From positions 1 to 40,348 of the forward strand of contig JAGBJE010000128.1 of NCBI GenBank assembly GCA_017934625.1: 40,348 bases of DNA, read 5' to 3'. The stretch comes from Pseudobutyrivibrio sp. (GTDB lineage: Bacteria; Bacillota; Clostridia; Lachnospirales; Lachnospiraceae). The notes under the pieces are model-generated. The model was not told the DNA's origin. It made no database searches and saw only the letters and a list, made by a program, of their open reading frames with translations. The translations under genes and the position numbers were made by a program. Shown here piece after piece: positions 32,477 through 40,348 of this stretch (position 1 is its first letter; the number at the start of each line of letters is the position of its first letter).

Positions 32477-35400
32477 TTGAGGAAAAGAATCTATCGTATA
32501 TCGGAAGATAAATTCGATGACGTTAAACCAAATATAGAGTTTGAACATGAGCAGATTGTAGAAAGCTGCTTTGTTTCTGATACATTTAAGGGTGATATCC
32601 ATTTTAAAAGCACTAATGATGTAAAGATTCGCGGTGTTATATATTGTGATAATCCTTACGTTCAAATTGAAGAGCCTTTATTTGACAAGGCAAATGTTCA
32701 TATTTCATATACCGTTGATGATTATAATTTCAAGGTGGGAGAGTCCCTTACTGGTGAATTTATAATTGTTGCAGTGGGCGTGGAAAAGCGTATTCCTTTT
32801 ACCATTAGCTATGTTAAAAGGCCGCTTATTTCTTCAGAAGGCGAGATTACAAGCTTAGAGGATTATGTAGAGCTTGCGCAGAATCATTTTACAGAGGCTG
32901 TTTCTATTTTCTATTCAGATAGATTTGCAGAATTTGTAAAGACTCTTGATAAGCGCACAAGGCTTTTATATCGAGGCTTTAAGGCTGCACCTATTGCTGC
33001 ATGTAATGTGGATGAGTTTTTGGTGGCTTGCAATCTTAAGCCTAAGATGACCTTTGATTTAAATGAACGAGAAGACCGATACTTCGAGGTTAAGGAAAAT
33101 ATTCGAGGGGAGATAGAAATTGTCCGCTCTACTTGGGGCTTTATTGATATTACAGTTAGTTGTGATGCTGATTTTGTTTCTATTGAAAAGGAGCATATCA
33201 CTTCAGATTTCTTCCTTGGTTCTATCTTTAATATGAGTTATTACATCCATAAGGATAAAATGCATGAAGGAATCAATCTGGCTAAGATTAGCTTTGATTA
33301 TCGTGATATACATAAAGAAATTGTTATTATCGCATCCTCACAAAAGGAGGGGGCGAAGCTAGAGTCTGCAGAACATGAAAGAAACCTAAACGTTCTTAAA
33401 GGGTGCCGACTTTACGAGGAATTCAGATTAAGACGAATCACCACAGCAATGTGGTGTCAGGAGACTCTTGCTATTGTTGAACAGCTTTCGGATGAAAAAA
33501 ATAATGAGGATAATTTCCTGCTGCTTACAAAGGCATTTTTATATGTAACAAATAATCAAAAGCAGGAGGCTCTTTGGATTATACAGGATTTAAAGCGCTC
33601 AATAGAGGACAAGAACAGTTGTGAGTGGGCTTTTCTTCTTTATATTTGCACACTCATTGAACGTGAAGAGGATTATGTTGATAGATTAACAGAAAATATT
33701 GAGGTTATATTTAGAGAGCATCCTGATGATGTTAGGATTTTCTGGTTCCTTTTATTCCTTAGGAAGGATTACATCAAGAACTCTACAGCAAAGCTTAGGG
33801 ATATTGCTGCATGGGTAAATAGCGGAGTGGATTCACCTCTTTTGTATATTGAGGCCTATTATATTTTTGTTCAGGATCCTTATCTTATTTCAAGTTTAGA
33901 TGAGCTTACTATCAAGACTCTTAACTGGGCTAGAAAAAGAGGTGCTCTTTCAAAGGATATAGCTATCCAGATGGTTCATATCTTAGAAAATGAGCGAAGC
34001 TTTAATCCTAAGGTGCTGCCTATCATTGATAGCTGTTATGAGATATATCCTGATTTGCAGCTTTTACTTGCAATAGTTACATACATACTTAAGGCAAGCT
34101 ACGTGGAGCCTAAGTTCTTAAAGTGGTTTAAGCTGGCTATTGAAGCTAACTTGCATGTATCAGGCATTTTTGAAGCATACATGGATGCAATGCCTGCATA
34201 TTCAGTGGACAAGTTCCCGCAGCTTTTAACCATGTTCTTTAAATATAATAATGATTTGTCCTATGAGAAAAAGGCTTTGCTTTATGCCAACATTATTCTT
34301 CATAGGGTAAATGACAACAAAACCTACGAGCATTATGAAGAGGCTATTGAAAAGTTTGCGCTAGAGCAGCTTAAGCTTGGCAGATTAGATGAAAATTTAG
34401 CGGTTTGCTATCAGCGTCTTATGGAGCTTGGAATATTTGATTCAGAGGTGGCACGTCTCGTTTCAGACCTTGCCTTTAAGAAAAAGATTGCAGTTATCAA
34501 TCCAAGTGTTAGAAGAGTGTTCCTGTATCAGGACGAGTTTAAGGCACCAAACATTGCGAATGTATCTGACCACAAGGCTTACATTAACTATATTGGAAGC
34601 AAGGGTGTTATTTTCCTGGAGGATAACAATGGATATTTGTTTGTAGATGATGAAGCCTATCTTACTGAGGATATTATTAATGCCACAGGGTATTTGGATA
34701 ATCTTAAATCACTTACACCACTTAACATGGCGTATGTGCTTATGGATTTTGAAAAAGGCTTTGATTTTACAGAGCCTAACAAATCTACGGTGGATGCAGT
34801 AAAGCTGTTGCTTGAATCCAAGCAGATTTCAAATGATTATATAGGACATCTTTACCCTCAAATCATAGAGCTTTTCAGATTTAATGAAGAGGAAGCCTAC
34901 ATTGAGAATTACTTTATGAATGAGGCAGACTTAAAGGGGCTCAGTGCTGAGGTTATAGCTGATGTTTTAGATGTGTTTGTGTCTCGCAGCAAATACGAGG
35001 AAGCGTATTACATGCTCAAACACACCAATGGAACTAAAATCAAAAAAGAAACCCTGTCAAAGCTTTGCAGATTTTTGATAAACGAAAAGCCTGACGAATC
35101 AGATGATTTCTTGATCCTTCTATGCACAAAGCTTGTTAAGATGGGCATGGTTAATGGTGATGTTATTCATTATCTGATTAAGTTTTTCGTTGGCTCTACA
35201 GACACTATGCTTCGTATATACGATAATGGCGTAGAGCGTGGTGAGGATATTGTAGAATTCTCTGAGAGAATTCTTACTCAGGTTTTATATAGAGATTTCT
35301 TGGTTGATGGCATAATGGATGTCTTTGAAACATACATCAATAGAAGAAATAACAAGATGATTGTGGAAGCCTTCCTTACATATCAGGCACACAGTTATTT

Positions 35401-36013
35401 ATCTGAAGGGGCTGTTATTCCTGAGGAGATATTTGCTTACATATTCAATCGTTTTAAGAAGGGAATGAATGTCAATGAAAGCATGAGGATTGCCCTTTTA
35501 AAATTCCTTTGCGAAAGCAAGGATTTAGATGAGGATGAGCTTAGCATGTTAGATGTACTTTTAGGGGATGCCATCCTTAAAAATCAGTATTTTGGCTTCT
35601 ATGTTAAATGCAATGAGAAGCTTAAGATAAAATATCATCTTTATGATAAGCACTTTATTGAAATTAATGCTAAAAAACGTAAATCTGTAGTTATTACATA
35701 TTCAATCAATGGAGAGACTCCAAAGGAAGATGACATGATTGAAATGTATGATGGCTTGTATGTTAAGCAATTTATATTGTTTTACGGGGATGAGCTTCGC
35801 TACGAGATTTATTGTGATGAGCTTTCAGAAGAACCTCTTAAGAGTGCAACGGTGGTTATGAGCGAGGAGCCTGATGTGAAAAACGGAAGGTTTGCAATTA
35901 TGAACAATATCAGCAGGTTCAATATGTATGGTGAAACCGCTGAGCTTGCTTCAGCTCTTAAGACATATCAGGGCTTAGATGTTGTTACTAAGGATTTATT
36001 TACTATTATATAA
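32477..36013 (+). CDS. DUF5717 family protein: tandem beta-sandwich domains plus long helical solenoid
   Basis: This 1178-residue protein has no signal peptide or membrane helix, so it is cytosolic. It matches what I recognise as DUF5717, a family of unknown function in Clostridia. The first 300 residues contain two related beta-rich domains; KGDIHFKST with a later VGESLTGEFII in the first parallels RGEIEIVRST with MHEGINLAKISF in the second, suggesting duplication. About 700 residues of helical, TPR-like repeats follow, and the last 130 residues are beta-rich again. The start is set to TTG 32477 because GAGGGA (32465-32470) lies 6 bases upstream; ATG 32417 coincides with the predicted transcription start. 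It leads a four-gene unit. Confidence 0.75.
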   Translation: MRKRIYRISEDKFDDVKPNIEFEHEQIVESCFVSDTFKGDIHFKSTNDVKIRGVIYCDNPYVQIEEPLFDKANVHISYTVDDYNFKVGESLTGEFIIVAVGVEKRIPFTISYVKRPLISSEGEITSLEDYVELAQNHFTEAVSIFYSDRFAEFVKTLDKRTRLLYRGFKAAPIAACNVDEFLVACNLKPKMTFDLNEREDRYFEVKENIRGEIEIVRSTWGFIDITVSCDADFVSIEKEHITSDFFLGSIFNMSYYIHKDKMHEGINLAKISFDYRDIHKEIVIIASSQKEGAKLESAEHERNLNVLKGCRLYEEFRLRRITTAMWCQETLAIVEQLSDEKNNEDNFLLLTKAFLYVTNNQKQEALWIIQDLKRSIEDKNSCEWAFLLYICTLIEREEDYVDRLTENIEVIFREHPDDVRIFWFLLFLRKDYIKNSTAKLRDIAAWVNSGVDSPLLYIEAYYIFVQDPYLISSLDELTIKTLNWARKRGALSKDIAIQMVHILENERSFNPKVLPIIDSCYEIYPDLQLLLAIVTYILKASYVEPKFLKWFKLAIEANLHVSGIFEAYMDAMPAYSVDKFPQLLTMFFKYNNDLSYEKKALLYANIILHRVNDNKTYEHYEEAIEKFALEQLKLGRLDENLAVCYQRLMELGIFDSEVARLVSDLAFKKKIAVINPSVRRVFLYQDEFKAPNIANVSDHKAYINYIGSKGVIFLEDNNGYLFVDDEAYLTEDIINATGYLDNLKSLTPLNMAYVLMDFEKGFDFTEPNKSTVDAVKLLLESKQISNDYIGHLYPQIIELFRFNEEEAYIENYFMNEADLKGLSAEVIADVLDVFVSRSKYEEAYYMLKHTNGTKIKKETLSKLCRFLINEKPDESDDFLILLCTKLVKMGMVNGDVIHYLIKFFVGSTDTMLRIYDNGVERGEDIVEFSERILTQVLYRDFLVDGIMDVFETYINRRNNKMIVEAFLTYQAHSYLSEGAVIPEEIFAYIFNRFKKGMNVNESMRIALLKFLCESKDLDEDELSMLDVLLGDAILKNQYFGFYVKCNEKLKIKYHLYDKHFIEINAKKRKSVVITYSINGETPKEDDMIEMYDGLYVKQFILFYGDELRYEIYCDELSEEPLKSATVVMSEEPDVKNGRFAIMNNISRFNMYGETAELASALKTYQGLDVVTKDLFTII

Positions 36014-36028
36014 AGGTTAGGGAATGTT

Positions 36029-37267
36029 ATGAGCGATTCTGGCGCAATCTTGGGAATTGATATTAATCCAAGGAGTACGGTGCTTAGTATTTACAAATCA
36101 AATATGGATGAGCCTACTACAGTAAGCACGGTGCTCGGAGAAGAGAACTACTCAATCCCTACAGTGCTTGCTAAAAGAAATGGTATGGGGCAATGGTTTT
36201 TTGGAGACGAAGCTATTACAAAGAATAGAACAAAGGAAGCTATTTTAGTAGATGATTTATACAATCTAGCTATTAGAAATGAGCAGGTTTTTATTGATGG
36301 AGAAAACTATCAGGCCAGAGATTTGTTAGTGATTTTCTTTAATAAGCTGTTTTCTATTCCTGGGCCTATGGCTGCTATGGGAGAGGTAGAAAAGCTGGTT
36401 ATCTGCGTGGAACAGGTTAATCTAGAGGTTATGGAGCTTATGAATTATGCGTCTGGAAAGCTTGGCATTGATTCAAAGAAAGTAATGCTTATAGATAGAA
36501 ATGAATGCTTTTATTTCTACGCGCTTTCTGGAAAACCTGAACTTTTCCTTTATAGTGTAGCTCTTTTTGATTACAGCGGAAGCAATATGATTTCTGTGGT
36601 TATGAATAGAAATCAATCAACACGCCCACAGCTTATTACCCTTGATGTGGTTAATCACGGCGACATTACAGAAAACAAGGATGAAATGTTTGATGAGATT
36701 ATTGCTGATACATTTGGAAGCAAGCTGTTCTCATCAGTATATTTGGTTGGTGATGGCTTTGACGGGGATTGGATGAAGCTTAGTCTTTCAAGGCTCTGCA
36801 AAGGCAGAAAAGTTTTCTTAGGCAAGAATCTTTATTCTAAGGGAGCTTGCTATGCAGGCTACATTAAGGAAGGCAAAAGAGATTGGCCATTTATTTTTAT
36901 TGGTGACAACGATCTTAAGTTAAATTTATCAATAAAGATTTTAGATAATAATGTAATGAAATTCTTTACCCTGATTGATGCTGGTCAAAGCTGGTATGAT
37001 GCCAAGGGTGAATGTGAGGTAATTTTGGATGGAGAGCCTGAAATAGAATTTTATGTTCAAAGGCCAGAGTCCCGAGAGGCTCACACAGATGTTTTAGAGC
37101 TTACGGATATCCCAAAGAGAGAAAATCGTACAACAAGACTTAGAATAGAGGCTAGGCCTATTTCTGATATTGCAGTTTCTATTATTATTACAGATTTAGG
37201 ATTTGGTGAGATTTCTCCTGCTTCTGGCAAAAGCTGGGAACACACAATTACCTTGAAGGGAGAGTAA
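36029..37267 (+). CDS. DUF5716 family Hsp70-like protein with degenerate nucleotide motifs and no lid
   Basis: This 412-residue cytosolic protein follows the Hsp70 layout. GIDINPRST (9-17) sits where DnaK has GIDLGTTNS; VICVEQ (124-129) begins the counterpart of the ITVPAYF segment; FDYSGSN (180-186) replaces FDLGGGT; YLVGDGFDG (238-246) replaces the adenosine loop. The phosphate-binding glycines and threonines are largely lost. Residues 297-410 resemble the beta substrate-binding domain, including an LELTDIPKRE segment like LTGIPPAP of DnaK. The helical lid is missing. It may be a non-hydrolysing or divergent Hsp70. AGGGAA precedes ATG 36029, 15 bases after DUF5717, and the stop overlaps the next start. 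Confidence 0.75.
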   Translation: MSDSGAILGIDINPRSTVLSIYKSNMDEPTTVSTVLGEENYSIPTVLAKRNGMGQWFFGDEAITKNRTKEAILVDDLYNLAIRNEQVFIDGENYQARDLLVIFFNKLFSIPGPMAAMGEVEKLVICVEQVNLEVMELMNYASGKLGIDSKKVMLIDRNECFYFYALSGKPELFLYSVALFDYSGSNMISVVMNRNQSTRPQLITLDVVNHGDITENKDEMFDEIIADTFGSKLFSSVYLVGDGFDGDWMKLSLSRLCKGRKVFLGKNLYSKGACYAGYIKEGKRDWPFIFIGDNDLKLNLSIKILDNNVMKFFTLIDAGQSWYDAKGECEVILDGEPEIEFYVQRPESREAHTDVLELTDIPKRENRTTRLRIEARPISDIAVSIIITDLGFGEISPASGKSWEHTITLKGE

Positions 37268-38097
37268 TGAGTACTTTAATTTATTGCAAAAATTCAATAG
37301 CGGCTACTCCTTACTACATCGAGGAGGTTTCTCTTAACGTATATTCGTTAGAGGAGCTTAGCTATTTTATTCTTAATAATGTTTATTTGCTTTCAAGCAA
37401 GTTTATGAATGCTGAACTTTGCAATTGGATAGGCAGGGAACTTAAGCTTCCTGGCCTTTCTAAGGAATTGCATGCAATGATTCAGAATAATTCGCCTTTA
37501 CATATTTTTGTAGGACATATCTTAAGCTCTAATGGTTTTGCATCTAATAAGGAAATAAAGGATGCTCTTGCTATAATATCTACCTTCGAAAATAAATCAG
37601 AAGCGGAACGAAGGAAGCTTAGAGCTGACAGGCTTATGGCAGGTGGCAAGCTGGTGGATGCAATCTATGAATACGAAACACTTCTGTCTGAAGAGGTGGC
37701 AGGAACAATGCCTAGAACTGTTGAAGGGGATGTATATAACAATCTAGGCTGTGCCTTTGCAAAGCTGTTTTTCTTCGAGGAAGCCTGCCGTTCATTTGAT
37801 GAAGGCTATAAGAGAAATCAAAAAAAGCAAACCTTGTATCAGCTATTGTATGCCGCAAGATGTGCTAAGGACAAAGCAGCATTTGATGAATACGTTAATA
37901 AATATCAGGTACCTAGAGCAGATGTGGAAGAGGTTCTTCAAATAGTAAGTAGAGCTACAGTTAAGGAAGAGATTGTAGGTTTTGACAGTTCTATAAATGA
38001 TATGCTCTACAAAAACACATCTACAGAAGCCAATGAGACTATAGGTAATGTAATACAGAATTGGAAAAATGAATACATAAGACTATGTAGAATATAA
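37267..38097 (+). CDS. Protein of unknown function with TPR-like helical repeats
   Basis: I do not recognise a named family. The 276-residue cytosolic protein has a helical first half (YIEEVSLNVYSLEELSYFIL near residue 17) and a TPR-like region at about 115-200 (DRLMAGGKLVDAIYEYETLL; GDVYNNLGCAFAKLFFFEEA; RSFDEGYKRNQKK), which suggests protein binding. It overlaps the Hsp70-like gene by one base (TAATG) with GGGAGA as ribosome-binding site, so the two are translationally coupled and probably partners. TPR proteins commonly serve as co-chaperones of Hsp70 and Hsp90, but that role here is inference. Confidence 0.7.
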   Translation: MSTLIYCKNSIAATPYYIEEVSLNVYSLEELSYFILNNVYLLSSKFMNAELCNWIGRELKLPGLSKELHAMIQNNSPLHIFVGHILSSNGFASNKEIKDALAIISTFENKSEAERRKLRADRLMAGGKLVDAIYEYETLLSEEVAGTMPRTVEGDVYNNLGCAFAKLFFFEEACRSFDEGYKRNQKKQTLYQLLYAARCAKDKAAFDEYVNKYQVPRADVEEVLQIVSRATVKEEIVGFDSSINDMLYKNTSTEANETIGNVIQNWKNEYIRLCRI

Positions 38098-38116
38098 ACG
38101 AATTGGGGAGACGTGT

Positions 38117-39322
38117 ATGGGATTTTTTTCAAGCAAAAAAAAGAAAAAAGAAATAAGAGCAGCAAAAATCGATGATGCATTTAACAGAGTGTATACCCAG
38201 ATTGAGGGGATGGGAAGTGTAGATGACCCTAAGAAGCTGGAGCGTTATATACTTGATTCCTGTGAGCAGATTATTGCCAGCACTAAGGCTATGGAACGTC
38301 AAAAGATGGAGTATCGTATCGTTACCAGATACCTTAATGACATAAAGGCTATTGAGAATCTGCCAAAGGAAAAGGCTAAGGATTTGCGTTCTACTGCATC
38401 TAAGATTGTGGAGCTAGAGGAAAATCTTGTAAATGCCAGAGCCATAAAGCGAAATATTACAGAAGAGCAATTTGAAGTAATAGCTGATGATGAGGATGAT
38501 ATGCCTGAAATCATTAATCGTTTTACAGCTGATGAGATATATCAGGCTAAGCTTAAGCGCAACCTGTCTTATTTAGAAGGGGAAAAGAGCAGGTGGGAAA
38601 TAGAGAGAGAGGAGCTTCAATATCAGGTTAAGCTCTTTAAGAGAATGGCCATTGCTATTATGGTTTCTTTTATGACACTGATTATATTGCTTGCAACAAT
38701 GAGTTCTGCTGCAGATGTAGATATTTCTCTTTGGGTTTTTGCAGTACTTTTTGTTTGTGCTGTTAGTGGTTTTTTAGTATTTCTTAGACAAAATAAGATT
38801 GCCAAAGAAAAGAAATACGCGATAATACATCTTAACCAGGCTATTAGTATGCTTAACGTGGAACGAATGAAGTATGTTAATGTTACAAATAGCGTGGAGT
38901 ATTCGAAGGATAAATATTCGGTTAATAACGCAGCTGAATTGCAATATGTTTGGGAACAATATCAGGACAAGGTTCGTGACCAAATCAGATATAAGGAAAA
39001 TAATGAGGATTTGGAATTCTATAGCAACAAGCTGACAAATCTTTTAGGAAGCATCGGACTTGCAGATGAAAAGATTTGGATTAATCAAATCAACGCCTTA
39101 ATCGATAGACAGGATATGGCTGATTGCAGGCATAGATTGGTTACTAGACGTAAGAAGATAAGGGAAAGATTAGATGACCACAGAAGAATAGTACAGGAAG
39201 AACGTGATGAAATAGATAGGCTCATGATGAGTCATGAGCACTATCTACCTGAAATTCAGGAAATCATCAAATCTGTTGATAAGCTTTGTGGAACAAGCTC
39301 AAGTAACAAAATAGATGCTTAA
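38117..39322 (+). CDS. Two-TM coiled-coil protein of unknown function
   Basis: This 401-residue protein has no recognised family. A lysine-rich start (KKKKKE at 7-12) suggests cytosolic N-terminus and membrane-surface contact. Charged helices with coiled-coil character (about 15-175) lead to two membrane helices at about 177-195 and 204-223 joined by a short loop, then another long charged helical region (about 225-390). Both ends therefore lie in the cytosol. GGGGAG precedes ATG 38117. As the only membrane protein of the four-gene unit it is the obvious candidate to tether the others. Its stop overlaps the stop of the convergent gene. Confidence 0.7.
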   Translation: MGFFSSKKKKKEIRAAKIDDAFNRVYTQIEGMGSVDDPKKLERYILDSCEQIIASTKAMERQKMEYRIVTRYLNDIKAIENLPKEKAKDLRSTASKIVELEENLVNARAIKRNITEEQFEVIADDEDDMPEIINRFTADEIYQAKLKRNLSYLEGEKSRWEIEREELQYQVKLFKRMAIAIMVSFMTLIILLATMSSAADVDISLWVFAVLFVCAVSGFLVFLRQNKIAKEKKYAIIHLNQAISMLNVERMKYVNVTNSVEYSKDKYSVNNAAELQYVWEQYQDKVRDQIRYKENNEDLEFYSNKLTNLLGSIGLADEKIWINQINALIDRQDMADCRHRLVTRRKKIRERLDDHRRIVQEERDEIDRLMMSHEHYLPEIQEIIKSVDKLCGTSSSNKIDA

Positions 39323-40348
39323 TCCTTAAGGATGAAATCCATATAAACAGGATTGTGATCTGAATATTTGAAGCCGGTATCTAAAACATTTGCTGTTAAT
39401 ACTTGAACATTGCTTGATACTATAAATCCATCAATTGTAAGAACGAATGAATCTTCGGAATAAGGGGCGTCAGCATTTCTGCAGGATGGAACAGGATTTG
39501 CTTTATCTACAGGGCCGATGATTGTAAAGTTATCGTCTAATAATTCATCAGGAATTGGCTGAGCCCAGTTTTCTGTGCTGGTGGTTCCGAAATAAGCTGA
39601 TGAATCACCGAGAACATCCTTGTTCATATCGCCACCTGCAATGATGAAATTACCCTTTTGAAATTCTTCGAGCATATCGGCGTTAAGCATAACAACCTGA
39701 TTTTCTGCTGTAGATGGGTCAGTAGTGTAAGCTGAAAGATGAACATTGTAAAGAACTAACTGCTTTCCATTTTCAAGTTCAATATAGTTTTTGGCATAGC
39801 ATCTATCAAGGTCAATAAGCTTAGATAATCCCTCTTCGATTGGAAGAGAACGTCTTACTGAATCGGTAATTGATGCTGTAGAAACAGTAAGTAATCCGGC
39901 TTTTGATTTTCCATGAGGCTGTGTTAATGGATAAAGTAAAAATGGACTATCGTAGTTTAATGCAAAGGTATAATCCACGTTGCCATAGCCTTTATTGCTT
40001 ATATTATTGATGATTAAATCCTCTTCATTAACATGGTAGCTTCTGGTTGAATCAATATCTACCTCCTGAAACAGCATCAGGTTTGGTGCAAGAGTAAGGA
40101 CAGAGTCAATGGAGCCGTTGATATTTTCGTTTACAGCTTCTTTAGAAAATGCCCAAGATTCTGTACCGCCATCCATAAAGAAGGAGTAGTCATCAGAGTA
40201 TGCACCGAAGCCTAGGTTGGCAGATGATATTCTGTATAGCTCATTTGTCTTAAGAGAGTCAACTGCAGCGTTACCGTTAATTTCGAGCTTGGTATTATCA
40301 TCGATACGATGATAGCTGATTAGAACATAAGCACAATAAGCTACAAAT
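39319..40348 (-). CDS. Endonuclease/exonuclease/phosphatase family protein, 5' end cut by the window
   Basis: The frame stays open to the right edge, giving at least 342 residues. The visible start (FVAYCAYVLISYHRID) looks like the end of a membrane helix, so the domain is probably anchored and outside the cell. EEP-fold residues are visible: LMLFQEVD (metal glutamate), YNVHLSAY (histidine), AGGDMNKD (aspartate and asparagine) and SDHNPVYMDF (catalytic Asp-His). Substrate could be nucleic acid, lipid or inositol phosphate. ATG 40176 is an internal methionine, not the start. The stop TAA is complementary to the TAA of the upstream plus-strand gene. Confidence 0.88.
   Translation of the reverse strand, partial: FVAYCAYVLISYHRIDDNTKLEINGNAAVDSLKTNELYRISSANLGFGAYSDDYSFFMDGGTESWAFSKEAVNENINGSIDSVLTLAPNLMLFQEVDIDSTRSYHVNEEDLIINNISNKGYGNVDYTFALNYDSPFLLYPLTQPHGKSKAGLLTVSTASITDSVRRSLPIEEGLSKLIDLDRCYAKNYIELENGKQLVLYNVHLSAYTTDPSTAENQVVMLNADMLEEFQKGNFIIAGGDMNKDVLGDSSAYFGTTSTENWAQPIPDELLDDNFTIIGPVDKANPVPSCRNADAPYSEDSFVLTIDGFIVSSNVQVLTANVLDTGFKYSDHNPVYMDFILKD

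Noticed and set aside
1..40348. CRISPR array, insertion sequence, prophage or biosynthetic cluster
   Set aside because: No regularly spaced direct repeats, transposase, integrase or phage genes were found on either strand.

Overview
The window is gene-dense, low-GC DNA with strong Shine-Dalgarno sites and housekeeping gene order typical of Firmicutes. Several features point to Lachnospiraceae, probably near Butyrivibrio or Pseudobutyrivibrio (inference): a glutaminyl-tRNA synthetase gene, a diaminopimelate dehydrogenase, a DUF5717/DUF5716 gene pair and a single-copy HPr-like protein. Almost everything is chromosomal core. I see no phage, IS element, CRISPR array, rRNA or ordinary tRNA gene. 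The only stretch over 300 bases without a protein gene (24884-25402) holds the tmRNA gene.

Layout. 1-1127: start of a divergent gene at the left edge, then the azlCD amino-acid exporter pair. 1227-3174: ddh and a catalytically dead rhomboid-like membrane protein. 3273-5830: glnS and a DUF2225 zinc protein. 5890-9921: prmA, rsmE, a cysteine desulfurase and thiI, a translation and tRNA-thiolation operon. 9981-10211: an HPr-like protein without the active-site histidine, on the minus strand. 10328-16302: mtaB, then the conserved ireB-ruvX-DUF1292 trio, RNase J, and a TrmR/TrhP-type pair for wobble-uridine modification. 16326-19670: lactonase, aroC, tgt. 19777-25284: yajC, a CmpB-like membrane protein (minus), secG, rnr, smpB, maf and ssrA, which combine Sec export with RNA decay and ribosome rescue. 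25403-32312: a chemoreceptor, a D,D-carboxypeptidase, a HAD phosphatase (minus), a GNAT acetyltransferase, a GH25 lysozyme and a CobD-like PLP enzyme (minus).

32477-39322 holds the most interesting locus: four co-directional genes of unknown function behind one good promoter. They encode a 1178-residue protein with beta-sandwich domains and a helical solenoid (DUF5717), an Hsp70-like protein with degenerate nucleotide-binding motifs and a substrate-domain-like C-terminus but no helical lid (DUF5716), a TPR-like protein, and a two-TM coiled-coil protein. I read this as a candidate membrane-tethered, Hsp70-derived assembly. It is followed convergently by an endonuclease/exonuclease/phosphatase-family gene cut by the right edge.

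Non-coding structure is also notable. Two long inverted repeats (23746-23831 and 31121-31231) share a 30-nt core but have unrelated arms. Two hairpin repeats (3189-3244 and 28741-28791) share a stem. The lysozyme gene has a 33-bp in-frame duplication of its 3' end. A 16-bp inverted repeat frames the -10 box of the rhomboid-like gene. Several terminator hairpins sit directly before the ribosome-binding site of the next gene. Seven start codons were moved from the longest reading frame to positions supported by Shine-Dalgarno and promoter placement.
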